Assembly: GCA_947034885.2 (NCBI GenBank)
Contig: OX344758.2
Coordinates: 9,860,501 to 9,924,500, forward strand
DNA from: Thuidium tamariscinum
Taxonomy: Eukaryota; Streptophyta; Bryopsida; Hypnales; Thuidiaceae
Reading direction: 5' to 3'
Length of the DNA stretch: 64,000 nt
The position numbers were made by a program, and so were the translations under genes. The notes below the pieces were generated by a model, which ran no database searches, was not told where the DNA came from, and saw only the letters and a list, made by a program, of their open reading frames with translations. Of this stretch, positions 12,001 to 23,490 are shown one piece after another. The stretch's first letter is position 1; the number at the start of each line of letters is the position of its first letter.

Positions 12001-15000
12001 ATATTGCTTAGAAACTGAGTGAGTTTTTTGGGAGCAGACGGTGCATCATAATGCGTATCATCAAGATCCTTACGCTCAGGAGTTTGGGATCAATATTAGC
12101 AATGAGCTGGCACAAGTTGAGGCCCGAGTCCTTCCAGCCCCACGGGTAAGTTCCTATCTCGTCTGAAGTCATGTGATTTTACCTTGAAAAATGAATTCTG
12201 TGCACTTGTGGCAGATACTAATGAATTGTGATTACTTCGTATTTTATCAATGCAGCTGAAGTATCACGATACTGGAAGGGAGAAAGAGTGCCTACCACAA
12301 GTTGGGCAGTGGAACATGATGAATAAGGTACGTGTCGTTTTTACATCATTTTTGGTATTGTAGTTTTCTAGGAATCTCTTTTGTACTACAGGTATCTTCT
12401 TATGTGAACTATTAGTGGTGTCATTTGATGGGTAATTAGCTTCATTGTCGTGTCTGTGCGAAAAGTCACGTGCATTCAGGCTGAAGGTCTCCAAGTATAG
12501 GTCAGTGCGGGAATCGTGTTATTTTTGAAGGATGCCACAGGAATATGACGATAAACTAATATTTCACTTTCTCAACACGCAAATTCTCGTCCTAGTTTTA
12601 ACAGATTTTTTCTTGTCTTTATAGAAGCAAAGTACTAGTTTTAACTTCATCAAATCGACCGTATTAGAGATCTAAGCAGTACTTCAGACGAATTCCTAAT
12701 TGTACTTCAACCGAACTTCATAATGGACTTTGCAGTGCTTTGGAGATCTGCGTTAACCCATTTAACACAGTTTCTGGAATTTTTAGATATTTTGTCTATC
12801 TTGATTGAAATTCTTCTCTGTCGAATTTCAGAGTGCATCGTGCATTCACTATTTAATGGTAACTGCCTAGTCCTCATCATTTTCTGTTGGCCTGAGAATA
12901 GATTTGTTTTGTTTTTCAGAAAATGGTGAATGGAGGGGTTGTCAACTACTGGGCATGCGTCAATTTCTCGCGCAATGTTCAGGACAATATCGCACGCAGC
13001 TTCTGCCAAGAGCTTGCCCAGATGTGTCAGACTTCTGGAATGGTAATTGCATGATTTTAGCTTCTGCAATATTTCAATATTTTCTAGGTGCAAGCAATTC
13101 AGCTCACTTTATTTCGTTTATTCAGTTTTGTAATCGTCTCTTCATTCTTTTATCAGGAGAAATCGGTGTAACATTATGAGTGGTGACTGTTCTGCAGCAA
13201 TTCAACAGAGATCCCATTGTGCCAGTACAAAGTGTGCGTCCTGAGCACTCAGAGAAAGCTTTGTATCACCTTTGCGATGATGTGCACAAGATAACGAAGG
13301 GGAAGGCCTTGGATCTGCTGGTGGCAATTCTTCCAGACAACAATGGTCCCCTGTATGGTATGTTAAATTCATGATTGCAGTTTGTCGATTGTAGCCTGCA
13401 CATGAAACCACATGCTCGATGTCATTGTCTAACGTTACTTGTGGATTATATTTGTAGGTGATCTGAAGAAGCAGTGTGAGACTGTCCTCGGTGTAGTCTC
13501 ACAGTGTTGTTTGACCAAGCATGTCTTTAAGATGAGCAAGCAATACTTGGCCAACGTAGCTTTGAAGATTAATGTTAAGGTATTCTTACGATTCAATGGG
13601 CTTTTGCTTTTCAATTTTTATGCAGCTCATTTCAGTGAGGAAATAAATAATGATGACCTGTCCTAACGCCTGGTGGTTTCTCTTCAGGTTGGTGGCCGGA
13701 ATACTGTCCTGGTGGATGCGCTCAGCCGGAAGATTCCTCTCGTCAGCGATATTCCCACCATTATATTTGGTGCAGATGTTACTCATCCTCACCCTGGAGA
13801 GGATTCAAGTCCTTCCATTGCTGCTGTAAGTTGGTGCACCAGACTTTTCAGTAGTCAGTCGCTTTAGGAGTCTGTTTACGGTAATTCTGGTATTAAGCAA
13901 CTGGTGGATGCTTGCACTGACAGTAATTCTGTATGTAGGTGGTGGCTTCGCAGGACTGGCCGGAGGTCACGAAATATGCTGGTTTAGTATGCGCACAAGC
14001 TCACCGGCAGGAGTTGATCCAAGACCTATACAAAGAGTGGAAAGATCCTGTGAAAGGGACAATGACCGGAGGGATGATCAAGTACGGAATTATGTTTATT
14101 TCAGCTTGTCCGTTTTCAATTTATTTGCAGTTTTTAATGTCCATTTGTCACTTGGCTGTCGTTGCTGAACTCTTTTCTTGCGTTCTTTTACAGGGAACTT
14201 CTCATCTCTTTCCGTCGAGCGACTGGTGAAAAGCCTCTGCGGATCATTTTTTACAGGTGGGGATCAAATAAATGTATCCCGAATGTCATTATTTCGGTTG
14301 GTGCACCTCTCTTTTTTCATGGTTGGTGAGGAGGTGCCATTTATTGATATTTAGTAAATATATAAGTTTCCGTGACATTCTGACTTGCTTGGCTTTGGCA
14401 TGTTGTTAACCAGTTGTTTCTTTGGCTGTAGGGATGGAGTCAGTGAAGGCCAGTTCTACCAGGTTTTACTGTATGAGCTTGACGCTATTAGGAAAGCCTG
14501 TGCTTCCCTTGAACCGGACTACCAGCCACCTGTTACATTTGTAGTCGTGCAGAAGAGGCATCATACTCGTTTGTTTGCCAGCAATCACAACGACAATCGA
14601 ACGACAGACAGGAGTGGCAACATTTTACCAGGTATGGTGCATAATATTCGTCATTTTTTAAATATTTGTATGGGTTTACCTGAACGTGAACTCAGGCCCG
14701 AGCCACGACATGAAAACAAATTTCTCTTGATATCTACGTGTTCTCCAGTTTATGAGTTGATCTGCTGGGTTTTTGATAATTTGTCCTCTTTGTTCGGCTG
14801 CCTGTCTTGATTTTTCTGTTGCATTCCTAATACAGGGACAGTTGTTGACTCAAAGATTTGCCATCCTACTGAGTTCGACTTCTATCTCTGCAGTCACGCT
14901 GGCATTCAGGTCTTTTTACCTCTCCAGATGTTGTTTGTTTCTTTGCCATGAACTAATAGACACAGATGTGTCCGATTGGTTATGCATTTTACTTTTAGTA

Positions 15001-15752
15001 CAATTATAGAATTTCCATCCTTGGATATTCTTTCCGACCGCAATAATTCCAAATTTGATCCCAATGTGGTTATATATATTTATATTTGTTGTTGTGGTGC
15101 AGGGGACTAGTCGACCTGCACACTATCATGTGCTGTGGGATGAGAATAAGTTTTCTGCCGACAGTTTGCAGTCGCTAACGAACAACTTATGTTACACGTA
15201 CGTTATTTCACATTTTCAACTAGTCTCTGTTTTGATGGCAGTGAATAATGTTCGGTTGTAGTGGTGTGAAGCAATTTGCGGATTCTCTTCATGGTCAGAT
15301 TTTTTCTTGTCAGTTATAATGTCTTGTGTTGCAGTTCTGTTTCTGAGTTATTCCATTTGTGAATGCAGGTACGCTCGGTGCACGCGTTCAGTATCCATCG
15401 GTATGTTCAATTTTCTTTTCCAGCTACTACAACTGACGTGTATTAAGGCTCTTTTCCAGTTGGTTTTATTGTTCTGTATTTCTTTAATTTCAATTGTCTA
15501 ATACATGTGCTTTGGTATCGGCCTGCAGTGCCTCCAGCCTATTATGCCCATTTAGCTGCATTCCGAGCTCGGTTTTACATGGATCCTGAAGCCTCTGACA
15601 CTGGATCAGTAACTAGTGGAATTGGAGGGGCTAATCGCAGCCAGTTTACTGGATCAACTGCTGGTCGCACGAACAGGGTTTCCGGGGGTATTGCTGTGCG
15701 CCCACTTCCCCCTCTCAAGGAAAATGTGAAGAGAGTGATGTTCTATTGTTGA
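9087..15752 (+). CDS. AGO1: ARGONAUTE 1 (small-RNA-guided slicer), 20 coding exons
   Basis: Plant AGO1: loads microRNAs and siRNAs and cleaves matching RNA. Exons: 9087-10115, 10292-10500, 10654-10803, 10929-11062, 11210-11316, 11465-11571, 11669-11924, 12038-12145, 12256-12327, 12920-13042, 13198-13357, 13458-13579, 13688-13825, 13939-14081, 14194-14256, 14432-14631, 14836-14909, 15103-15197, 15369-15400, 15529-15752. All introns are GT-AG and the frame stays open, giving 1181 aa (Arabidopsis AGO1 is about 1050; the excess is in the N-terminus). Order: low-complexity Gly/Pro/Gln region (1-305) with HPQ-type repeats (60-119) and an RGG-like patch (about 141-166); ArgoN from about 307; linker 1 (about 463-513); PAZ (about 514-640); linker 2 and MID; PIWI (about 800-1130). 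Slicer residues are present: D889 in [13 protein letters not shown]930 in HRQEL, D975 in FYRDG, H1115 in YYAHLAAF. The C-terminus MFYC is typical. The start is the first ATG of the open frame, giving a basic MPRRRK beginning. Identity is very secure; junctions are by eye. Confidence 0.96.
9264..9443 (+). repeat. tandem [12 protein letters not shown] repeats in AGO1 N-terminus
   Basis: Codons 60-119 of AGO1 hold four to five imperfect copies of a His-Pro-Gln-His-Val-Gly-Gly-Gly unit with spacers such as AHGHGQV and QGYI. The DNA shows the same tandem structure (CACCCTCAGCA..GTTGGAGG recurs), so the tract probably grew by local duplication. AGO1 N-termini are generally disordered and Gly/Gln-rich. 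Confidence 0.85.
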
Positions 15753-16363
15753 TCTTGTATGTGGGGAGCACAGTATTAGCGATTGCAGTATCTGGAAGTT
15801 CTGTTATCCAGGCTACCGATATGTAGGTGTGCATTTGTATTTCTGTAAGAACGGAGTGCTTAGGTCATATTTTGTTATCACTCAGAGCCAACTGTTTCTT
15901 ATACGAGTCGGTTGGCGCAGCTGTGGTGTGGCCTTTTTTTTCAGAATATAGTCCGGATTAGAAGGATACGTAGACTTGTTTTCTATCGAGAATTGTACTC
16001 GGTTTAATTGCCTTGAAGCACGTATGTTAGGTGATTGACCTTGAGTTAGTTCTTGAAACTTATATGTACCTTATATAAGATTCGTTTCATGTTGTTTTAC
16101 TCTTTTCATGTTTTCCCCTTATCAGTCGCTTTAGTAAATTATTGTTTGGCACCATCCACTTTCTTGAAATGTGATATTATTTGTCGGTCCTGAGCATGTG
16201 AACTTTTCATAGAATTTTTAAAAGTTACAATGTAAACACCTGATACTGTCAAATTAAGTAATGTAACACAGGCGGAGCGAAAGTTTCCAAGATTACTGTT
16301 CGGTGTTGAATATGTTAGAAGGCTATAATGTTGTAGAAGGCTGTCGGCTTTCACACATTCACG
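15753..16363 (+). other. AGO1 3' UTR and downstream flank
   Basis: Non-coding sequence after the AGO1 stop, rich in T and TG runs as in plant 3' UTRs. No polyadenylation site can be fixed. A dispersed repeat starts at 16364, so the transcript probably ends before it. Confidence 0.5.
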
Positions 16364-16684
16364 TTAGGGAGGAGGTCCATAAACCAACCATGTAAGGGCT
16401 GGAACAGAATTTTGGGCAAGTGAAACATCTTGAAATGTTTTTCAGTGAACTTTTCTAGAAAAACAGCTTGAATAGGCATCTACCCAAGTCGTTTCATATT
16501 TTTTGGAGCTCTGTAGAGTTAGTTATGAATTTCCAAAGTCAATATGGCATACGCCTCCAGAATCGTCCACCCCTTCAAATGTTCACCGTTTTTACATTAC
16601 TGTAAAGATCAGAAAGCATCATGTACCAGAAATATACATTTCAGAAGGGGAATGGTTTTGGAGCCTGAGCGGTTTTAGTGCAGA
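16364..16684 (+). mobile_element. MITE-like repeat, GGGAGGAGG family, truncated copy
   Basis: Begins TTAGGGAGGAGGTCC and shares its whole length with 22772-23102 (opposite orientation) and 38046-38357. Shared blocks include CATATTTTTTGGAGCT, TTAGTTATGAATTTC and the end block GGTTTTGGAGCCTGAGCGG. The expected far inverted end (CCTCCTCCC) is missing, so this copy is truncated on the right. No coding capacity. Confidence 0.75.
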
Positions 16685-17033
16685 GAACTCTTAAGTGAAT
16701 TTTCTTTTTCCATTTGGCTCTGGTGCAATGGGATATGGAAGCTACCGAAACCCGTGAATTTCATTGTGGTGAAGTCCTTTCATTGTTCATGAATTCAAAC
16801 AACTTTGATTCACTAAATTTTGGTAACCTCAAGTGAACGTTTTTTTTGATACTTTGCAATTTTCCATCCTTTGAGCAGCTAGAGTTTTTGGTTCTTTTTT
16901 GATGAGGTCCTTCATATGAAAAAGCTATAAATGAAATGTGACATTCATTGCAATTAGATCATGGAACTACTTGGTGATTCAAGTCTTCTGTTTCAAGTTG
17001 TCAATCTGGCTATTTTTGTAAACAGTTGAAACC

Positions 17034-17255
17034 AGCCCTTTTTTTTTTGCTTTTTGAAAAAGTGCCAAGATGGCGATCACTTCAAATTTGGAGAAGCATT
17101 GTATATCTACATTCATCTGTCTTTTGACTTAATAACACTTTTCTGTCATATTCGTACACTTTTTTTATCCAAATTTGACAACATCGATACATCATCCATA
17201 CTTTAAAGAGAATTGGAAATTTTCTGAAATAATAAAGACATTTATTTTGAAATGG
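17034..17255. repeat. dispersed repeat, copy downstream of AGO1
   Basis: Inverted counterpart of 5944-6162. It starts CAGCCCTTTTTT and includes AAGATGGCGATCACTTCAAA and CATTTATTTTGAAATGG. Class unknown; no TIR or target duplication was recognised. Confidence 0.7.
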
Positions 17256-18278
17256 TTAAAACATTGAAATGATTTTTGACACAAACAAATTTAGGAAATC
17301 AAAGATTTATTTTGAGATGAAGGGAGTTGAAGTGTAGTACAAAATTTTAAGACATTACATTTTAATGATAATGATATAAATTCAACTTGAAAGGGGGATT
17401 TGGGATCTCTAAAATAAAATAACTATTTTTTGAGTAGTTTAGATGTTTATTTTTACCTTACAATAGAAATTGAAGCTGATTGTATAGTGCCTTTGCTATA
17501 TTCACTTAGTCATTTACACATTTTACTCTAAAATTGTTACAAAGACAAGTTTTTATGAAATTTATTGAATTCTTTTATGTTGGTAGATATTCCTTAATAC
17601 CAAGTTTTGAAGTACAAGACTTCTATTTCAGTGAAGTTTAAAGGCTAACAAGAATTCACATATAATATTTGACCATTTTGCAATTGATTTTGACTTTATA
17701 GAGTTAAAAATGTGATACTTACAAAATGTACATTGAAAATCATATCAATAAGAGGGGTCTTAGATTTTAAAAGCTAAACTTGAAAAAAATAAGTTTTTGT
17801 ATTGCAAGTGACAAAATATTACTAAGAAATCAAAAGTCAAATTTGAATTGATGATACAATAGATCACTTTTTTTTGATACATTGATGTTATTTCAAAGAT
17901 AGGAAGGTTTAAAGAGAAGGAGGTTTATATTATAAGTGGTGTCAACAATAACAAATTCTTTCTTCTAATAAAGTCAATGGACATAGCCACATTTGAATAA
18001 ACTCTACTTCCAACACCTTTGAAGCCATGTGATGATATGCCTGTACTTTATAACTAAGATGATGCTAACCTTGAGGTGATGCTTTCTTTCTTGAACTTCT
18101 TCAATATGAGAAATTGAACCAACAAGTGAAATTAAATTTTACAAACTATTGTTCAATGAAATAAAAAAAAATTGTATAGAAGGTGGAGACATGTTGAATT
18201 ACTACATTGTTGAGAGTACACTATTTTCTTTATGAAAAGTTATGTTGTAGAAAGTTTTTGGGCAAGGGAATTTTTCTG
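17256..18278. other. AT-rich spacer, nothing recognised
   Basis: AT-rich sequence with no credible open frame and no RNA gene seen. It contains a GAAGGGAG motif near 17320 that resembles a Stowaway end but has no partner that I could find. Confidence 0.6.
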
Positions 18279-18280
18279 TA

Positions 18281-18992
18281 CTCCCTTCATTTCTAAATAA
18301 AATAAGAATGTCATTATTTTCTTGTGGCTTAATTTGATACATAGATTAAGGGTTCTTCTAACAATCATGCCTTGAATGGTGATGGAGAAGGATGCATTCA
18401 ATGGTATCTTCATCTATTGGCTTAAATTCATGATCCTGTTGCTTTTTCATTTGTAGATTGTGAAGAATCTTCAATCTAAGGAACTAAATAGGTATGTAAG
18501 ATTTGATACTTGCAAGTATCAATCAAAATTTTAATTTAGTCCTAACTTGCTCTACAATAGCTATAGTGAAAATTCATGTATCTTTTACCTTGGTCAAACA
18601 AAATGTTGGACTTGCTAGCAATTTACTTCTAAAAGATTGAACACCCTAGGTGTTCACTCTATATGTAGGTTATGTGTACATTAGTTCTTGTGGTTGGACA
18701 ATTGTGGTAACAATGTGACTTTTCATTGTTGGGTGCTACTAATCCATTATATACTACATGCAATATTTACAATTGTTGCTTTCAAATCCTTTTGTGATAC
18801 CATTAGCTTTTACAACAAAGCATTAAAATTTTGTAGGTTCTTTAAATAAGTATGTTGTGTCTTGGAAAAGTAAATTGCCTCTCATATAAGCATGTTAACT
18901 CTATGAAAGCACAATGCAATTCTGCAAGTCCTACAATTAGCTTTAAGTTTGTACATTTTTATAAATATAATTTTTTTTTGGAACAAAGGGAG
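18281..18992. mobile_element. mariner/Stowaway-like non-autonomous element
   Basis: The left end is CTCCCTTCATTTCTAAATAA. The right end read inward is CTCCCTTTGTTCC. Both are flanked by TA (18279-18280 and 18993-18994). At 712 bp it is long for Stowaway, and only about 12 terminal bases match well, so the pairing is less certain than for 5441-5836. No transposase is encoded. Confidence 0.45.
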
Positions 18993-19026
18993 TACCTAAC
19001 AATAGAATTTTTTCCAAGACTAGTAT

Positions 19027-19321
19027 CATTAGAGGAGAATTGAAGGCAAGGGAGGGTCATTTTAAGGAGTCTCTCCTTGTTCTCTCTGCTATGATGATTT
19101 CAATTTAAAGAGCTCAAAAAAATTCAATGAATCCATTTAAAAAATAAGCTAAAAAATGATTTGTTATTTTCTTTCAATAAATATTAAATAGAATAAATAA
19201 TCAATTAAGAGTTTTATTAATCAATATTAAGTGATGTGGTACTCTCTTGACCATGTCTAATTGTTTGTGTGGCAAGTTTTGATAGTGTGGAAACTTAAAG
19301 AAATGTGCAAACTCCTTTAGG
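19027..19321. mobile_element. CATTAGAGGGG-family TIR element, decayed copy
   Basis: The left end CATTAGAGGAGAATTGAAGG matches the termini of the elements at 31093, 33057 and 62957. Internally it shares the GATGTGGTACTCTCTTGACCA-like block, seen as GATGTAGCACTCTCTCAACC at 33220, and a GTGGAAAC block. The right end is degenerate. Confidence 0.55.
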
Positions 19322-22060
19322 GCTGAAATCTGTTCCAATGGAGAATCAAATGTGGAAGAAATTTCTAAAATATTGATGATGTAGACTATAAGATTGTTCA
19401 ATTTGAAGAGAATAAAACTATTGTTTGCACTTGTCTAATTAGAATATAAGACTTTGATTCTTCTTAGCTTATGATTTTATACCACCTATACTTGAATTCA
19501 AGTTTTTTATGATGAAGCTCTAGTTGACTTGAAAGTCTAAAAAAAATACTCTAAAAAGCAATTTTAACATTCACTTATTCAAAAAAATTTAAGTGAAAGT
19601 TAGTACATGATTGAAGTAAAAGACAATTCATTGATAGGTAAAAGATGGGATTTAAACACAATGATTCCAATAGTGAAATTTTTTTAGGAAATGAATTAAA
19701 CCTTGTAGACATTTTCTTTTACGAAATTGCAAAAATTGCAGTGTAAAATAATTCCTACAAGTTATTTTTCTAAAAAGATACCTTAATCTCTCAAAAAATA
19801 AGGTTGTCTATAATTTTCTCATCACTCTTTTAGTCAAAATGAACCAATTCTTTTCACATAGAAAGAAAATATTTCTTTAAGAATTTTCTTGAATTTTTTT
19901 TGCTGAGCTAATTTTAAAATTTAAAAAAATTAAAATCACTATGAAGATAGATAGATAAAAACTCCAGTCCCTGGAAAAGGCCAACATGAATAAAGTGTCT
20001 ATTCATCTAGACAATGAACTAGTGCCCATAGGAAATCAATATGAAATCTTTTCTTTTTCTTCATACACTTTGCTCATCACATTGAACCTCTACTTAATGT
20101 TTTTGCTACTCATGGCTGTAATATACTCAACACCATCTATTTGTAGAACAAAAGCATTGATAGTGTAGGCTATCAATTGTTATGGGATATTGGGGCTTCA
20201 TGTTTTTTTTCCATTTTTCTAACTACCCTAAAATATAGCAATTTTTAACAATGTATGCTAGAAGAAAGCTCCTATCATTTAGGTGTTGATGTGTACTTTT
20301 ATTTTTTTGAGACACGTGAACAAATAGTAAAACCATGGAAGCTCAATTTACAAATACAATTTAAGAGGAATTGCTAATTTAAGAAGGTGGAATCATTTAT
20401 TGTGAAAAAATAAGAGTTTCAGTGCATCACTAGCTAGATGCCAAATCAATGCTAGCAAACAATGTGAGTTTTAAATTTGAGACAAATTTGAGGAAAGACT
20501 ATTAAAAGTGTCAACGGTGGTTTTTGTACTAAAAATATTTTGATTTTCTATATCAATGTGCTTTTCAAATTTGCATAATATTTAATTAGTATAAATTAGA
20601 GTTAATAATGGACATCCCAGTTCTTGTATAAAAGAATGGGCCAATCCAAGTGCATTGTGCATGGGAGTAAAAGCCCTAGGATAAGCTCTTTTAAGAGCTT
20701 CCAATTAAAAATGTGCCTTCAATGATGTGTTTTCATACATTAAAGGTTCAGAGAACACAATTGAAATACATTGAAAACCTGGGAATGGTAGCCTCTTCTA
20801 CCGATTCATTAGCAAAACCAATCATACTCCTCCTTGTAGAGCATTTGTATACCAACAGTGTCTTTAAAGGGATGAAACAATCATAGAAGCACTTAACATG
20901 TACCTTCATATTGATTTTGTACCAAAATGTGTATAAAATAATGCATCTCATTTTGATACAACTAATTTGTAGACTCTTTTAAAATTTGAATAGTATTTTT
21001 CATATTATGATTTGTTTTAAATATTAGTTTTTTTTCTCTTCTTAGAATAAGAGTCTAAAATCCATAATTTGTATTATTCAAAAAAACTTAATTGAATATT
21101 TCACAAAATATTTTCCATGAGTGATCAAGATGAAATCACCAAATTCCCTAGTGACTTCGGATGAATAGATGTCATTTTAGCTATAATATCCATACTTATA
21201 AATGTATAAGAGGAGGCTCTTAAATAGAGCAATCACTTTGAACTACCCCTACAAAGGGCCCTAAAATAGTGCACATGCTTTGCAAAATGGATTCGTTTTC
21301 ACGAACCCAAAAAATGTTGTTAGAAGTGAGTGCTTTCAAGATAGTCAATAGTCAATGTAGTGAAGAATTATGTGTAGTGTATGACTTAGTATTATGTGAT
21401 TGAATGGCTTGAATGAAAATCCATATGACATTCAATGTAGCATGAAGATGTGAATACTTGTAAAGGTTTGGGCAAATGAGTGACACACTTGTATCTAGCT
21501 TGTTTTTGTGTTTTGCTTTTTAAACAAATGAAATGAAATTGCAATTGCAAGAGGAACATACTTGATTTTTGACAATTTGTTGGTGAGCAAACTTTGTTGA
21601 ACACTTACATCATCTTCTAAATCAATTTCTGAATCTTCTTGCTCCATTAAAAGCTACAATCCAAGAGATTGTTTTTCTACATAAATAACAGTCTATACAC
21701 CTTTGCCTTCTAAATTTTTTATCTTATTTAGTTGGGATCAAAAAGTTACGAAGAACTTTCCTACACCTATTTTTTTCTTCCTCCATCTACCAAAAAATCT
21801 GAAATGTTTGGACTTATAGCTTGAACTTCAGATTAGACTTTTTTCTTAGATGCCCGCTTAGATGGTAAATTTTTGCCTTGGAAATTTAAAAAAAAGATGT
21901 AAGTGATGACTTTCATACTAGCCCTTCTTTCAAGGATTGAGGTAGAAGTATGGTAGGTGGCTTTTAAACTGGCCCTCTTCTTCAAACTGTCATCTAAGAG
22001 GCTTTGAAATGGATTTGTGATGGTTGGAGAATGGACTAATGATAATGTGAGAATATACTA
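19322..22060. other. AT-rich spacer, nothing recognised
   Basis: No open frame resembles a known protein; those present (19986-20168, 20748-20951, 21392-21604) are short and AT-driven. No RNA gene or paired terminal repeats found. Confidence 0.6.
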
Positions 22061-22766
22061 AGGTTTGGTTTATAGTTCTTCAACAAATGGTTTATACTTC
22101 TTCAATGGTTGATTTAAGAGCCACAATGGGTCCATTTCTAACTAAGTGTATAGGTGTTCATCAAACTTTTTCAAAATAAAAATTGACGGCCCAACTACCT
22201 TCTTAAGTCTTTAAGGACAGACTAGTGGCTGTGGAAATCATACATTTTGATACCATGTGACATCATCTACTTTGAATAAACAAAATATACCTATTGAAAG
22301 TCAAAGTACTATAGAAGATCTTCCCTTTCCACCCCTAATATTGAGAATGAAAAGTTGCAATTCTATCCAACAAGGAAAGATTCTTTGTCATTCGAAGCAT
22401 GTCAAACGTCTGCAGTGGTGTTCAAGAATTAAGTATGCTAAAAACTCTAAAATTATTAATTGACTTAAGCTTCTATTTAAGTTTTAGAAAGGGGCACATT
22501 TAGGAACCTTCTCTATTACTTTGTGCATGTAGTTTTTTCAGACCACATGTGTGATTTTTGCAAGGGCTATATGTTGGAAAAAAATACCTACCACAAAATT
22601 CTTTAAAAATTCATGAGTAATTCATAAATGCTCCAAAAAATATGAAACCACTTGAGTTAGATTCCACATCAATTCTTCTTCAAGTGAAAAATTAGTGAAA
22701 TTTTTTTTGAGCATGTGAACCCCATTAAAAAAAGGCCCAACAGCCCTTAAAGTGTCGCTTCCAGAG
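22061..22766 (-). repeat. dispersed repeat, inverted partner of 62426-62930
   Basis: The reverse complement matches 62426-62930 over many blocks: the TTAGGTGGCTCT end, CACTTTAAGGG, TTGGGCCTTT, GTTTCATATTTTTTGGAGC, AATAGAGAAGGTTCCTAAATG, and GGCTCTTAAATCAACC against GGCTCTTAAACCAACC. It abuts the next repeat and shares the TTTTTTGGAGC block with it, so both belong to one extended family. Confidence 0.7.
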
Positions 22767-22771
22767 CCACC

Positions 22772-23102
22772 TAAGGGAGGAGGCTCGAAAACCGCTCAGG
22801 CTCCAAAACCGCTCACCTTCTGAAATGTATATATCTGGTACATGATGCTTTTTGATCTTTACAGTAATGTACAAACAGTGAACATTTTAGGGGGGTGGGC
22901 GGTTTTGGAGCCCTATGCCATATTGACTTCAGAAATTCATAACTAACTCTACACAGCTCCAAAAAATATGAAACGACTTGGGTTAGATGCATATTCAAGC
23001 TGTCTTTCAAGAAAAATTCACTGGAAAATACTTCAAGATGTTTGACCTGCTCAAAATTCTGTTCCAGCCCTTAGATGGTCGGTTTATGGACCTCCTCCCT
23101 TA
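22772..23102 (-). mobile_element. MITE, GGGAGGAGG family, complete copy
   Basis: Ends are TAAGGGAGGAGG and CCTCCTCCCTTA, a perfect 12-bp terminal inverted repeat enclosing 331 bp. The interior matches 16364-16684 in reverse orientation almost throughout. It has no coding capacity and lies about 390 bp upstream of the MTA start. Confidence 0.8.
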
Positions 23103-23490
23103 CCTTAAACTTAGTTGGTGTTGCTCTTTTCTGATTTCTGAAACAGGATAGTAATAGTTCTATTCAGGTCTATTCTGCGGCAGATGCACTTGCGATGCTG
23201 TTTTGATTCTAGGGAAGTTTCAACAATTTTCGATTTGTATCTTTTCTGCAGCGAAATTCGATGATGTGCTTGAATGATGAACAGATCCGATTTCACGCAT
23301 TTCGCCGATTTCTGCAGCTATCAAGGGAAGTGAAGAGCTGCATTTCATGAATACTGATATCATTTCGATATGGAAGTGGGAGAGACGAACAGTTATTGCG
23401 ATTGTCGATGTATAGAAAAAGTGTTTGATCGGAGTTTTGACGACAAGTTGTGAACAGGAGGATGTGAAGATTAGGGTTAGGTTTTAATTC
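23103..23490 (+). promoter_or_regulatory. MTA promoter and 5' leader
   Basis: Short GC-richer stretch between the MITE and the MTA start. It contains a telo-box-like TTAGGGTTAGG about 20 bp before the ATG, a motif common near starts of plant genes involved in RNA and translation. An in-frame TAA (23485-23487) just before the ATG excludes an N-terminal extension. Confidence 0.5.
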
